64,000 nucleotides of DNA from Rhizobiales bacterium IMCC20636 (GCA_016865015.1 CP018226.1:3069001-3133000), one strand, 5' to 3'; numbered from the stretch's first letter, positions 52,954 to 62,066 are shown. Program-made: numbers and translations. The notes: a model not told the origin generated them from the sequence alone.

Positions 52954-54192
52954 TCAGCCTGGCTCAGATACGATACGCGTTATCACAGACGCCTTCCCTT
53001 CCAGCGTCCTGTGCACCGGACATTTGTCAGCAATCTCCAGCAGCTTGTCGTGCAACGCCGGATCAACCCCGCCTTCTACAGAAATGCGCCGTTCGAACTG
53101 ATCGATCTTGCCACCCGAGGAGATCAAATCTTCTGCACAGGCTTCGCAATCGGATGCATGCACCTTTTCGTGCAAAACGGTGACGGAAACAGCTCCGATG
53201 TCCAGCTTCTTGAACGACGCATACATCCGCAATGTCATGGATGTGCAGGCACCAAGCGCAACAGCCAGAAAATCATAGGGCGATGGTCCGCTATCAAGAC
53301 CGCCAACGGATTTGGGCTCATCTGCCAACAGTCGATGCTTGCCACTGCGCACATAGTTCTGAAACTTGCCCTCGCCAGTTTCGGCCACCAGTACACCCTC
53401 TTTGTCACCGGCTTCGACGGCCGGACGGTCAGCACCGATAAACCGGCTGGCCCATGCAGAAATCACAGAAGCAGCGTAAGCAGCATCATCCGGGTTGGAG
53501 AGCAGGTGATCGGCTGAATCAAGAGAGACAAAACTTTTAGGATGCTTCGCCGTGGTGAATATCTTGGCAGCGTTGTCGATCCCCACCGTCTGATCGACCG
53601 GTGAATGCAGCACCATCAGGGCACGTTTGAGTTTTCCGATATGATTCTCGACGGACTGAGTGCGCAGATCTTCAAGAAATTGTTTTTGAATCTTGAAGGG
53701 GCGCCCCGCCAGGGAGACCGTTGCTTCACCATCGCGCTCGATCTCATCCAGGCTTGCACCAAAATTATGCACCACATGTTCGGCGTCTGCCGGCGCTCCG
53801 ATGGTCGCCACTGCTTTGACTTCAGGTATTTGCAAAGCCGCACACAGAACCGCTGCGCCACCAAGAGAGTGGCCGACCAATACGCTGGGGGCCTCATAAT
53901 TCAGGCGCAGAAAATCTGCCGCTCTTACAAGGTCACCGACATTCGATGAGAAATTCGTATTGGCAAAATCACCATCAGAAGCACCAAGGCCTGTGAAATC
54001 AAACCGCAACACGGCAATGCCCTTTGCGGAGAGTTCACCTGCAATGCGCTTCGCGGCCAGAATGTCTTTTGAACAGGTAAAGCAATGGGCGAAAATGGCA
54101 GTTGCCCTGATAAAGCCCGCAGGCATGTCCATGCGTGCAGCCAGTGCTTCCCCTTTACTACCGGTGAAAGTGATTTTTTGAATGCCAGCCAT
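52954..54192 (-). CDS. Alpha/beta-hydrolase fused to OsmC domain
   Basis: 412 residues. The N-terminal hydrolase (1-255) has nucleophile elbow GHSLGG with Ser109 and a late SADHLL region that can supply the His. The C-terminal OsmC-like domain (about 270-412) has the Cys in LGACTSMTLRMYA and the DCEAC cysteines, as in peroxidases that reduce organic hydroperoxides. The fusion is a known family; it may join ester hydrolysis with peroxide removal. ATG at 54192. It stands between ccmH and degP. Confidence 0.86.
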   Translation of the reverse strand: MAGIQKITFTGSKGEALAARMDMPAGFIRATAIFAHCFTCSKDILAAKRIAGELSAKGIAVLRFDFTGLGASDGDFANTNFSSNVGDLVRAADFLRLNYEAPSVLVGHSLGGAAVLCAALQIPEVKAVATIGAPADAEHVVHNFGASLDEIERDGEATVSLAGRPFKIQKQFLEDLRTQSVENHIGKLKRALMVLHSPVDQTVGIDNAAKIFTTAKHPKSFVSLDSADHLLSNPDDAAYAASVISAWASRFIGADRPAVEAGDKEGVLVAETGEGKFQNYVRSGKHRLLADEPKSVGGLDSGPSPYDFLAVALGACTSMTLRMYASFKKLDIGAVSVTVLHEKVHASDCEACAEDLISSGGKIDQFERRISVEGGVDPALHDKLLEIADKCPVHRTLEGKASVITRIVSEPG

Positions 54193-54247
54193 GGGGTGTT
54201 TGCTCCTGCCCTGTGAACCGGCAAGATGGACCCGCATGGATCACGCA

Positions 54248-54709
54248 TCAACTGTCTGAAGATAAAATCTTCTTGAGAGCTTCGTGTTCAGCGTCGCTCA
54301 GGGGTTTTTCCTCGGGGTTTTGGCCACGTCGACTGCGAAATGCAACGAAGGCGATAAACCCGCCGATCAGCAAAACGCCAATTGGTGCAATCCACAGGAA
54401 CGCGTTGGCCAGTGTGAAGCGTGGTTTAAGAAGAACAAATTCGCCATAGCGGGCGACAAGGAAGGTCAAGACCTCCTCATTGGTATCACCGGCTACCAGA
54501 CGCTCGCGCACCAGAACGCGCAAATCTTTTGCCAATGGCGCATCAGAATCGTCAATCGACTGGTTCTGACACACCATACACCGCACTTCCGTCGAGAGAT
54601 CACGCGCACGCGCCTCCATGGCTGGATCAGCGAGAATTTCATCGGGTTCCACCGCAAAGGCGGGCGACAGGAACAGCAAGGCAAGACCAACCAACAGAAG
54701 TTTTTTCAT
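54248..54709 (-). CDS. ccmH: Cytochrome c maturation protein CcmH
   Basis: 153 residues. Signal peptide (1-19), then EVRCMVCQN with Cys44 and Cys47, which reduce apocytochrome cysteines for heme attachment, and one C-terminal membrane segment near residues 105-127. It is the last gene of the ccmI-E-F-H operon; ccmF ends three bases upstream. Confidence 0.93.
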   Translation of the reverse strand: MKKLLLVGLALLFLSPAFAVEPDEILADPAMEARARDLSTEVRCMVCQNQSIDDSDAPLAKDLRVLVRERLVAGDTNEEVLTFLVARYGEFVLLKPRFTLANAFLWIAPIGVLLIGGFIAFVAFRSRRGQNPEEKPLSDAEHEALKKILSSDS

Positions 54710-54712
54710 GAT

Positions 54713-56695
54713 CTATTCCGCCGGAGCTGCAAAGGCGCTGGATTTGGCACGTTTTGGCGCGCCGACCCTCAGGCGTCTATCGGTCAGGGAAACAAGGCCA
54801 CCTGCCCCCATGAACAGGGCTCCTATCCAGATCAACAACACCAATGGCTTGTCGTAGACACGCACGACGACGCCGCCATTCTCATCAAAATCGCCGAGTG
54901 TTGCGTAGAGCTGCGAGAAACCGAAGCTTGTGATACCAGCCTCTGTTGTCGGAAAGTTGCGGGCCTGATAGAGGCGCTTTGCCGGCGACAGGACGGCCAC
55001 CACCGTGCCGCCTTTGCGAACAGTCAAATCGGCCACCTGTTCTGTATAATTCGGCCCACTGTTTGGCCGGATACCTTCAAGTGTGATGGTATATCCCGAC
55101 AGTTCCAAGGTGTCGCCGGGCTGCTTCACGGCAACCGCCTCGCGCTCATAGATGCTGACACCAATGATGCCAAGCAAGGTGATTCCCATGCCTGCATGAG
55201 CCAGTGTCGTCCCCCAGGCAGAACGCGGCAGACCAAACAATCTTGCAAAAGCAGTTTTCAGCGGCACACGGAAAAACCGAGCTCGATCGACCACTTCGGC
55301 CAAAGCACCAAAAATGAGCCAGATAGAGAGAGCGACTCCGAATGGGGCTACGATCGAGCTTTTTGTCTGGATCGAGAATGTTATCAGCAGTCCGATGAAT
55401 GCAATGGCCAGCACCCATGACAGACGCTGCAGAACAGCCTTCAGGTCTCCGCGTTTCCACGCCAGAAACGGTCCAAATGGCATTGCCAGCAACAATGGCA
55501 ACATCAACGAACCGAAGGTCAGATTAAAGTAAGGCGGCCCCACCGATATCTTCTCGCCAGTCAGAGCTTCCAGCGCGAGGGGATACAAAGTTCCGATCAG
55601 AACAGTTGTCGCGGCTGTGGTCAAAAGTACATTGTTCAACACCAGCGCGCCTTCGCGTGATATCGGGGCAAAAATGCCACCTTGATTCAATGTCCCTGCC
55701 CGCAAGGCAAACAACGCCAGGCCACCTCCAATAAACAGCAACAGGATCATCAGAATGAACACACCGCGCGTTGGATCTGATGCAAAGGTGTGGACACTGG
55801 TCAAGACGCCGGAGCGCACCAGAAATGTTCCCAGCAAAGACATGGAAAATGTCAGGATCGCCAGTAATATGGTCCAGATTTTCAACGCGTTGCGCTTTTC
55901 CATGACCACTGCGGAATGCAACAGAGCGGTGCCGAACAGCCAGGGCATGAAGCTGGCATTTTCAACCGGATCCCAGAACCACCAGCCACCCCAGCCCAGT
56001 TCGTAATAAGCCCAGTAGGACCCCATCGCTATCCCGAGGGTGAGAAACAGCCACGCTGTCAGGGTCCAGGGACGCACCCACCGCGCCCAGGCGGCATCGA
56101 TACGTCCACTGATCAAAGCGGCAATTGCAAATGAGAAGGCGACCGAGAAACCGACATATCCCAGATAAAGCATCGGCGGATGGATCGCCAAACCGATATC
56201 CTGCAAGATCGGGTTCAGATCTCGGCCTTCAAAGGGCGCGGGAAAAAGGCGTTCAAACGGATTGGACGTCAGGGTGATGAATAACAGGAACGTGGTCGCA
56301 ATCCATCCCTGAATTGAGAGAACATTCGCCCTCAACTGCGCGGGAAGATTGTTGCCAAACAGGGCAACAAGAGCACTGAATAGTGTGAGAATTCCCACCC
56401 AAAGCAGCATGGACCCTTCATGATTGCCCCAGACGCCTGTGAATTTGAACAGCAATGGCTTTTGGGAATGCGAGTTTTCCCACACATTGCGCACGGAAAA
56501 ATCCGAGACCACATACCCGTAGGTCAATGCGGCAAAGGCAAATGCCACGAAGACAAAAACGCCAAGGGCTGTCGAACTACCAACAGCCATCAGGCGGGTA
56601 TCGCCACGCTGTGCGCCAACAAGCGGTACAAGCGCCTGCACAACCGACAGGGCGAGCGCCAGCAGAAGAGCAACATGGCCAAGTTCTGATATCAC
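54713..56695 (-). CDS. ccmF: Cytochrome c heme lyase subunit CcmF
   Basis: 660 residues, about 15 membrane segments. The WWD motif region WGGWWFWDPVENASFMPW (about residue 230-247) handles heme; conserved His residues lie nearby (HPPMLY). It joins heme, carried by CcmE, with apocytochrome held by CcmH/I. Start GTG at 56695, with AAAGGGG nine bases before it. Between ccmE and ccmH in the operon. Confidence 0.93.
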   Translation of the reverse strand: MISELGHVALLLALALSVVQALVPLVGAQRGDTRLMAVGSSTALGVFVFVAFAFAALTYGYVVSDFSVRNVWENSHSQKPLLFKFTGVWGNHEGSMLLWVGILTLFSALVALFGNNLPAQLRANVLSIQGWIATTFLLFITLTSNPFERLFPAPFEGRDLNPILQDIGLAIHPPMLYLGYVGFSVAFSFAIAALISGRIDAAWARWVRPWTLTAWLFLTLGIAMGSYWAYYELGWGGWWFWDPVENASFMPWLFGTALLHSAVVMEKRNALKIWTILLAILTFSMSLLGTFLVRSGVLTSVHTFASDPTRGVFILMILLLFIGGGLALFALRAGTLNQGGIFAPISREGALVLNNVLLTTAATTVLIGTLYPLALEALTGEKISVGPPYFNLTFGSLMLPLLLAMPFGPFLAWKRGDLKAVLQRLSWVLAIAFIGLLITFSIQTKSSIVAPFGVALSIWLIFGALAEVVDRARFFRVPLKTAFARLFGLPRSAWGTTLAHAGMGITLLGIIGVSIYEREAVAVKQPGDTLELSGYTITLEGIRPNSGPNYTEQVADLTVRKGGTVVAVLSPAKRLYQARNFPTTEAGITSFGFSQLYATLGDFDENGGVVVRVYDKPLVLLIWIGALFMGAGGLVSLTDRRLRVGAPKRAKSSAFAAPAE

Positions 56696-56758
56696 AAATC
56701 CGCCCCTTTATTCCCAATCACTCAGAAGTTCAGCAGTCATGCAACCGGGGTTCACCCC

Positions 56759-57211
56759 TTAGTTCGTTGCACTTTCGCCGTCTCCCTGCCAAACGCCCTG
56801 CTCCTTGAGAGCGTCGGCGACTTCCTTTGGCATATATGTTTCATCATGCTTTGCCAGAACCGAGTCTGCCACAAAAAGCCCATTGGCATCCAGTGAACCT
56901 TCGGTAACCACACCTTGCTCCTCGCGAAACAGATCCGGCAATATGCCGTCAAATACCACGGGAACAGTGCTTCCAGTATCCGTAATGCTGAATTTCACCA
57001 CAGACCCTTCAGTGCGGACAACGCTGCCCTTGACCACCAGACCACCAAGACGGATTCGCTCACCGGGTGCCGCACCGCCCGCTGCGATATCGCTGGGCGA
57101 GTTGAAGAACACGATACGGTCATTGAGAGCAAACAGCACCAGACCAGCCGCGACGATCAATATGCTGCCAGCGACACCAATCATTGTCAGGCGTCTTTGC
57201 TTTCTGGTCAT
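56759..57211 (-). CDS. ccmE: Heme chaperone CcmE
   Basis: 150 residues. One N-terminal membrane segment (about 9-29), beta-barrel OB fold, and [10 protein letters not shown] with His122 for covalent heme attachment and Tyr126. It takes heme to CcmF. ATG at 57211, after a 33-base gap from ccmI. Confidence 0.94.
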   Translation of the reverse strand: MTRKQRRLTMIGVAGSILIVAAGLVLFALNDRIVFFNSPSDIAAGGAAPGERIRLGGLVVKGSVVRTEGSVVKFSITDTGSTVPVVFDGILPDLFREEQGVVTEGSLDANGLFVADSVLAKHDETYMPKEVADALKEQGVWQGDGESATN

Positions 57212-57244
57212 TTCAAGGTTCCTGTCATCAAGTGAGTCCGGACT

Positions 57245-58402
57245 TTAATTTTGCGTGGTCAGGCCAAGGTTTTTCGATAAAGCACCCAATTCTCCCAGCG
57301 CGCCTTGATCTGCGACAAAGATGCTTTGCGCTTTTTTGAGCGCCGCAACAGCCTGATCAGGCTGCCCCAGAACCGTGTAAGATCGAATCAAACGCTGCCA
57401 ATCGGCCATATTTCCAGGATCCTCTTCCAACCTTTCGGCCAGTCCAGCCACCATGGTCGAAATCATTTCCTGCTGCTCCTGCTGCGACAAATTCATGATC
57501 GCTGCGGCCTGATTGTCCGGCTCTGCAGGCGGAAGGCCCAATTCACTGCGTGCCATGTTCAACTGGTCCAACGCACCGGGAGCCCAGGCGGATTGTGGCG
57601 TTGCATCCTCCAAAAGAGCTTCCCATGCACTGGCAGCTTCCCGGAATTTACTTTCCTGATTGAGCCCCAGCGCCAGAAAAAAGCGAGGCCTGACGGCAGT
57701 CTTATCCAAAGCAAAAGCACGTTGGAACAAGGTTTCGGCGCGCTGGGTTACAACGCCCTCCTGACTGAGAACGATTGCCTCCCCAAGATTTGACAAGCGA
57801 TCTTCACTTTCGCCGCGCAGCCGGACCAGATTTTCATAGGCCCTCACCGCATCATCATGTCTGCCAAGACGCTGATACACCGGAGCCACCACTTCCCAGC
57901 CATCATCATCATCGGAATTTGTGCTCAGGTGAGTCTCCACGCGCTCCACAAGATCCAGGATCTTGTTGTCGGTGTTGTTTTCCTGCTGTGCTTCAAGGCG
58001 GGCCAGCAGTGGCTGATCGGCCAGATTTGGGTTGCCGATGTTGACATACATGACGGCTGCAATTGCCGGAACACACAGGCCTGCGAAAATCAGTGCCGAG
58101 TTGCGGAACAGATTCCGGTTATTGGAGGAAGTTGTTGGATCTGAAACTGTTTTGGCTTTGCCACTGGCCTCAATCAAACGTCGGCTGATTTCAGAACGCG
58201 CTGACCCTGCATCGCTTTCATTGAGAACGCCGCGTGTCAAATCCCGGTCAATTTCCGCAAGCTGGTCCTTGAAGACTGCAACATCACCACCAAATTCCGT
58301 AATGTCGCTGGCGGATGCATCTTTCTCCCGCCGCAGCAAAGGCAGAATTGCAAGTCCTGTGGCGCATACAATCATGATGGCGACGACAATCCAGAACATC
58401 AT
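57245..58402 (-). CDS. ccmI: Cytochrome c maturation protein CcmI
   Basis: 385 residues. Two membrane segments (about 1-23 and 98-122), a Leu-zipper-like cytoplasmic loop between, and a periplasmic TPR domain (about 150-385) that holds apocytochrome c for CcmH/F. First gene of the ccmI-E-F-H operon; two adjacent ATGs give the start. The promoter must lie within 58403-58510. Confidence 0.9.
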   Translation of the reverse strand: MMFWIVVAIMIVCATGLAILPLLRREKDASASDITEFGGDVAVFKDQLAEIDRDLTRGVLNESDAGSARSEISRRLIEASGKAKTVSDPTTSSNNRNLFRNSALIFAGLCVPAIAAVMYVNIGNPNLADQPLLARLEAQQENNTDNKILDLVERVETHLSTNSDDDDGWEVVAPVYQRLGRHDDAVRAYENLVRLRGESEDRLSNLGEAIVLSQEGVVTQRAETLFQRAFALDKTAVRPRFFLALGLNQESKFREAASAWEALLEDATPQSAWAPGALDQLNMARSELGLPPAEPDNQAAAIMNLSQQEQQEMISTMVAGLAERLEEDPGNMADWQRLIRSYTVLGQPDQAVAALKKAQSIFVADQGALGELGALSKNLGLTTQN

Positions 58403-58510
58403 CGAGGTTCAACCCACTTCTACAAATTCAAAAAACTGCATATCATCTCATATCAGGATGTAGTTCCTGGAAGCCAGAATCGCAAGACAAAGCCGCTGAA
58501 AACACAGCTG

Positions 58511-58545
58511 AAAAAAGAAGGGCTGGCAAACAAGCCAGCCCTTCT
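58511..58545 (-). terminator. Terminator of the 17-kDa lipoprotein gene
   Basis: Perfect 12-base arms, AGAAGGGCTGGC (58516-58527) and GCCAGCCCTTCT (58534-58545), loop AAACAA, then six T on the minus strand. It is 54 bases downstream of the lipoprotein stop codon and clearly rho-independent. Confidence 0.92.
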
Positions 58546-58598
58546 AATGTCACATATGATCGAATGCCTGATAATATGCAGGCTTTATCTGCACATCA

Positions 58599-59063
58599 TT
58601 AAACTGGACGCCATGAGCCATCGGGCTGACGACAAGCGGTACCACGGGCGGTTTCCGGGCGGCCATCAATGTAAATCGTGTGCGTATATTCGCGACATTG
58701 CTGGTTGTTGCGCTGATACGTCCGTGTCGGCGTCACCTCACCATAATTGCCATTGTCAGGGTTCTGCCAGACCACGGGAGATCCGATGCGGGAGTTCTCC
58801 AGCGCTTCATATTCGGCATTTGCCGCACGACGACGATCCTGCGCGTCCAGAGAGCGCCCGATTTCGCTACCGATGACACCACCGGCGATAACGCCGAGCG
58901 TGGTTGCTACAGCCTTGCCACTGCCGCTACCAAACTGATTGCCGATCACGCCGCCTGCGACTGCGCCCGCGACAGTTCCAACGCCCTGTTTGGGGCCAAC
59001 ATTTTGACAGCCTGCAAGAGCCAGACTGCACACAGTCAGGGTTGCCAGTATTTTAAGTTTCAT
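58599..59063 (-). CDS. Glycine-zipper outer-membrane lipoprotein (17-kDa antigen type)
   Basis: 154 residues. Lipoprotein signal with LALAGC lipobox (Cys20 or so), glycine-zipper stretches GTVAGAVAGGVIGNQFGSG and GVIAGGVIGSEIG (both below 20 residues), and a C-terminal region with CREYTHTIYIDGRPE and TACRQPDGSW, the typical Rick_17kDa_Anti and surface-antigen ending. Likely a small envelope lipoprotein. ATG at 59063 after AGGAAGG; two codons earlier a TTG also exists. Confidence 0.85.
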   Translation of the reverse strand: MKLKILATLTVCSLALAGCQNVGPKQGVGTVAGAVAGGVIGNQFGSGSGKAVATTLGVIAGGVIGSEIGRSLDAQDRRRAANAEYEALENSRIGSPVVWQNPDNGNYGEVTPTRTYQRNNQQCREYTHTIYIDGRPETARGTACRQPDGSWRPV

Positions 59064-59477
59064 TTTCAATTTCCTTCCTGCGCGTTACGAGACGATTGTC
59101 GCAGCGTATACGCATGTTCACCTGATTTGTTTTCACAGCAAAATGGCGCAATTGTGCCAAATTCAACATTTTTTCGGTCGTTTGTAAAACTCCATTACGG
59201 GTATAGAGCCTTTCACGTTTATACGGAAGCATTTGACCGAATTTGCGCGTTTGCTGGCAAGGCACAGGCCACGCGGTGGTCTTTATGACCACAAGTGGGC
59301 TGTAACGCTGTCCAGCGAGCGTGCAAACCCGGCCTTCGGTGCCCCGGAACAGCCCACCAGCGGCGTTAGCCAGCTTGCCCGATGCGCCGCCCCCGATACT
59401 TTTGGCCGCTGCGCTGACTGCCTGACTGGATGAACTGTTTCGGGGCATCAAATGATTCCGTATAATCGTGAAAGGCT
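59064..59477. other. Intergenic region upstream of the lipoprotein gene
   Basis: 414 bases with no gene I can support. 59064-59203 should hold the lipoprotein promoter. The rest is the inverted-repeat-bounded element at 59204-59480. Confidence 0.5.
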
Positions 59478-59480
59478 CTA
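59204..59480. mobile_element. 277-base element with 37-base terminal inverted repeats
   Basis: Left end 59204-59240 begins TAGAGCCTTTCACG; right end 59444-59480 is its inverse. The two agree at 31 of the first 33 positions (differences at 15 and 26). Between them is about 200 bases without a supported gene, containing a small TGGTC...GACCA hairpin. This looks like a MITE-like or composite palindromic unit. The right end supplies the TAG stop codon of the feuQ-like kinase gene. Confidence 0.6.
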
Positions 59481-60857
59481 GGTGGTGGAAACACAAGGCA
59501 ATTTGAGTTCGGCTTTCAAACCGCCCAAGTCGCTGCGCTCCAGATTGATACTTCCAGTATACAGATTTGCAGTTTCGACAACGATTGACAGCCCAAGGCC
59601 ACTTCCGGCGACAGTTTCATCCAAACGCTTGCCACGCTTCAGTGCCAGCTTACACTGCTCTGATGTCATTCCAGGGCCGTCATCTTCAACACACAACACC
59701 CATTTCGTCTGGCTCAACTTGCGGGTCTCCACCCTGACTTCAGAGGCTGCCCATTTACTGGCATTGTCAACAAGATTGCCAATCACCTCTTCCAGGTCCT
59801 GCTTCTCTCCGCGAAATACTATGTCGTCTTCCAGACTGACATGAATTTTCAAATCCTTATTGCGATAGATTTTTGCCATTGCCCGCACCAGGCTGTTCAC
59901 GATGGGGCCAACAGGCGTGGATGTCCCAACGGCTGCCAAACCTGCCGCTGATCTCGCCCGCGACAGATAATGGTTCACCTGATCACGCATGACGGTAATC
60001 TGCTCTGTGATCTTCTTGTCCTTGACGGCCGCGCCTGATGCTTCATTGGCGATCACGCTCAAAGGAGTTTTCAGCGCATGGGCAAGGTTGCCAACATGGG
60101 TGCGCGCCCGCTCAACCACTCCATGATTGGCATCAATCAAACCATTGATTTCATCCACAACAGGCGAAATTTCCGATGGATATTGCCCTTCAATTTTCTG
60201 GGACCTGCCTGCCTGCACCTCCAGCAAAGCCTGGCGAATCGCCTTTAGCGGTCGCAATCCCAAACGGACCTGCAAATAGATGGCTAATCCCAGAAAGGCT
60301 GCGAACACCAGAAAGGTGATCAGCAAGCTGGAGCGAAAATCCGCAATATCCCCGTTGAGCTGCGACACATTGCCTGCAACTGCGACCAACAAATTTTCCT
60401 TGTTGGGCAATTCATAACTGCGCTGAAATAATCGGATGGCTTCGCCACCCGGGCCAATCAGTGATGCGTCAGGCGCGTCAGAGTTATCGGCCATCACAAA
60501 ATCCAGATTGCTGCCGATCAGAGAGTCAGAGGTGAACAACACCGCACCATGTCTGCGCCCTCTCCCGATCTGCCAGTACCATCCGGACAATGGCTCCAGA
60601 AATCTGGCTTCACCAATGTTTTCAGGCGGGGAAAGAGAAACAGAAGCAGCCCCGCCGCTGACTTGAGTCGACAACCCGCCGATCAGCGCATTTGCATAGG
60701 CTTCCAACTGCGCATCAAAGGCCCGCTGGACTGAGCGGCTGTATAGATTTGATAGAATCAGTCCTGCTGCCAACAGGCCAATGCTGGTGAACATTGCTGA
60801 AGACAGAAACAGTCTCAGCGCCAGAGAATTGAGCCTTGGCAGTGCAGGTTTGTTCAC
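59478..60857 (-). CDS. feuQ: Sensor histidine kinase, FeuQ-like
   Basis: 459 residues. Membrane segments near 17-37 and 175-197, periplasmic domain between, HAMP, HisKA with His260 in NLAHALKTPLSVIAN, and HATPase_c with NLVDNASKW, EDDGPGM and GSGLGLSIV. It starts with GTG at 60857, overlapping the regulator gene in GTGA. The partner regulator strongly resembles rhizobial FeuP, hence the name; FeuPQ controls envelope glucan export in Sinorhizobium as I recall. Its stop codon TAG is the first three bases of a repeat element. Confidence 0.75.
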   Translation of the reverse strand: MNKPALPRLNSLALRLFLSSAMFTSIGLLAAGLILSNLYSRSVQRAFDAQLEAYANALIGGLSTQVSGGAASVSLSPPENIGEARFLEPLSGWYWQIGRGRRHGAVLFTSDSLIGSNLDFVMADNSDAPDASLIGPGGEAIRLFQRSYELPNKENLLVAVAGNVSQLNGDIADFRSSLLITFLVFAAFLGLAIYLQVRLGLRPLKAIRQALLEVQAGRSQKIEGQYPSEISPVVDEINGLIDANHGVVERARTHVGNLAHALKTPLSVIANEASGAAVKDKKITEQITVMRDQVNHYLSRARSAAGLAAVGTSTPVGPIVNSLVRAMAKIYRNKDLKIHVSLEDDIVFRGEKQDLEEVIGNLVDNASKWAASEVRVETRKLSQTKWVLCVEDDGPGMTSEQCKLALKRGKRLDETVAGSGLGLSIVVETANLYTGSINLERSDLGGLKAELKLPCVSTT

Positions 60858-61516
60858 TCGGCCTGCCCCATCCGATAGCCTAATCCACGCACGGTATCGA
60901 TCAATCCATCGGGCAGTTTCTTACGCAACCGTCCGACAAACACTTCGATCGTGTTTGAGTCGCGATCAAAATCCTGATCATAAAGATGCTCGGTCAATTC
61001 CGTCCTGGAGATCACCTTGCCCTGATGGTGCATCAGATAGGACAGCGTCCGATACTCATGGGCGGTCAGTTTCAGTGGCATGCCATCTACGGTGACACGG
61101 TTGCCTTTTGTGTCCAATCGCACATCGCCACAGGTGATTTCGTTGGAGGAATGGCCCGCAGCACGGCGAACCAGCGCGCGCAGACGTGCGAGCACTTCTT
61201 CCATGTGAAACGGCTTGGCGACATAATCGTCTGCGCCAGCATCGATGCCCTGAACCTTGTCGCTCCAACGATCTCGCGCTGTCAGAAGCAATACCGGCAT
61301 GGTACGACCATCGCGCCGCCAGGCCTCCAGAACGCTGAGGCCATCCATTGTGGGAAGACCGACATCCAGAACCACAGCATCGTAGGGTTCTGTGTCGCCC
61401 AGGAAATGGCCATCTTCGCCATCTGTCGCCGTATCGACGACATATCCACTGTCTTCCAGCGCCTGTTTCAGCTGCCGGTTGAGATCCGGTTCATCTTCAA
61501 CAACAAGAACACGCAT
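60854..61516 (-). CDS. feuP: OmpR-family response regulator, FeuP-like
   Basis: 220 residues. Receiver with VVEDE and Asp51 in VVLDVGLP, and KPFHMEEVL; winged helix from about 125 with KLTAHEYRTLSYL and TIEVFVGRLRKK. The stretch GEDGHFLGDTEPYDAVVLD (19 residues) is what I recall from rhizobial FeuP. It is coupled to the kinase gene. Immediately upstream is a small exported PepSY protein gene in the place of feuN. Assignment by remembered similarity. Confidence 0.75.
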   Translation of the reverse strand: MRVLVVEDEPDLNRQLKQALEDSGYVVDTATDGEDGHFLGDTEPYDAVVLDVGLPTMDGLSVLEAWRRDGRTMPVLLLTARDRWSDKVQGIDAGADDYVAKPFHMEEVLARLRALVRRAAGHSSNEITCGDVRLDTKGNRVTVDGMPLKLTAHEYRTLSYLMHHQGKVISRTELTEHLYDQDFDRDSNTIEVFVGRLRKKLPDGLIDTVRGLGYRMGQAE

Positions 61517-61588
61517 AAGTCCCCCAAATACTGTCTGATCCCGCTCTCAGGGTCTCCGTTCAATTCTGCAACAGAATCCTGAGGCTAA

Positions 61589-61640
61589 AGCCTTTCTCCT
61601 TAGTACGGAATCATTTGATGCCGTACTAAGGAGAAAGGCT
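61589..61640. repeat. Perfect 20-base palindrome with 12-base loop
   Basis: AGCCTTTCTCCTTAGTACGG (61589-61608) and its exact inverse (61621-61640), loop AATCATTTGATG. It shares the AGCCTTTC ends and the TACGGAATCATTTGATGCC core with the ends of the 59204-59480 element, so it is the same repeat family. Followed by the TAG stop codon of the PepSY gene. It may also act as a terminator. Confidence 0.8.
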
Positions 61641-61943
61641 CTAATTCGCGCGCACTGTAACATTGGAGACCTGTCCGTTCGACTTCAAAACAGAAATCAC
61701 GTAAACAAAACCACCACCCTGACGGCAAAGCTTTGCACTGACGATCTTGCCACCGCCACGTGTAGCTGCGCCTTTGACCTGTGCAAGGGACTTGGCGGCT
61801 CCACTGCGAACAGCCTCATTCGCCTGCGCATTGCTCAGGCAGGACTGTGCATAAGCCGCTCCGGACATATCGTCAGGCAACGCTGCTGGAGCGATGCTGA
61901 GCAGCAGGGAAAGCGTCAATATTTTAAGTGTGTGTATCATCAT
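61641..61943 (-). CDS. Small exported PepSY-like protein (possible FeuN counterpart)
   Basis: 100 residues. Signal peptide (two starting Met, hydrophobic core, cleavage near AYA-Q around residue 31), then a short PepSY-like domain: GGGKIVSAKLCRQGGGFVYV followed by L-K-S-N-G-Q-V. PepSY domains often inhibit enzymes or sensors in the periplasm. In Sinorhizobium the small periplasmic FeuN restrains the FeuPQ pair and lies next to feuP, and this gene has that position. Similarity to FeuN itself I cannot verify. Stop TAG is part of the palindrome element. Confidence 0.7.
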   Translation of the reverse strand: MMIHTLKILTLSLLLSIAPAALPDDMSGAAYAQSCLSNAQANEAVRSGAAKSLAQVKGAATRGGGKIVSAKLCRQGGGFVYVISVLKSNGQVSNVTVRAN

Positions 61944-62066
61944 GCCGCAATTTATAAGGGATCGATTCTGAATGTGGGATGAATGGATTCTGAACATTGC
62001 AAATTCATTCCATACTTCGGGAACGACCCAGGCAGATGCAGTCCATGTTCACCGCTGATGGCTTTT

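Noticed and set aside
59053-59496. Minus-strand reading frame across the inverted-repeat element
   Set aside because: It runs through both repeat ends, overlaps the kinase and lipoprotein genes, has low-complexity composition and no recognisable domain.
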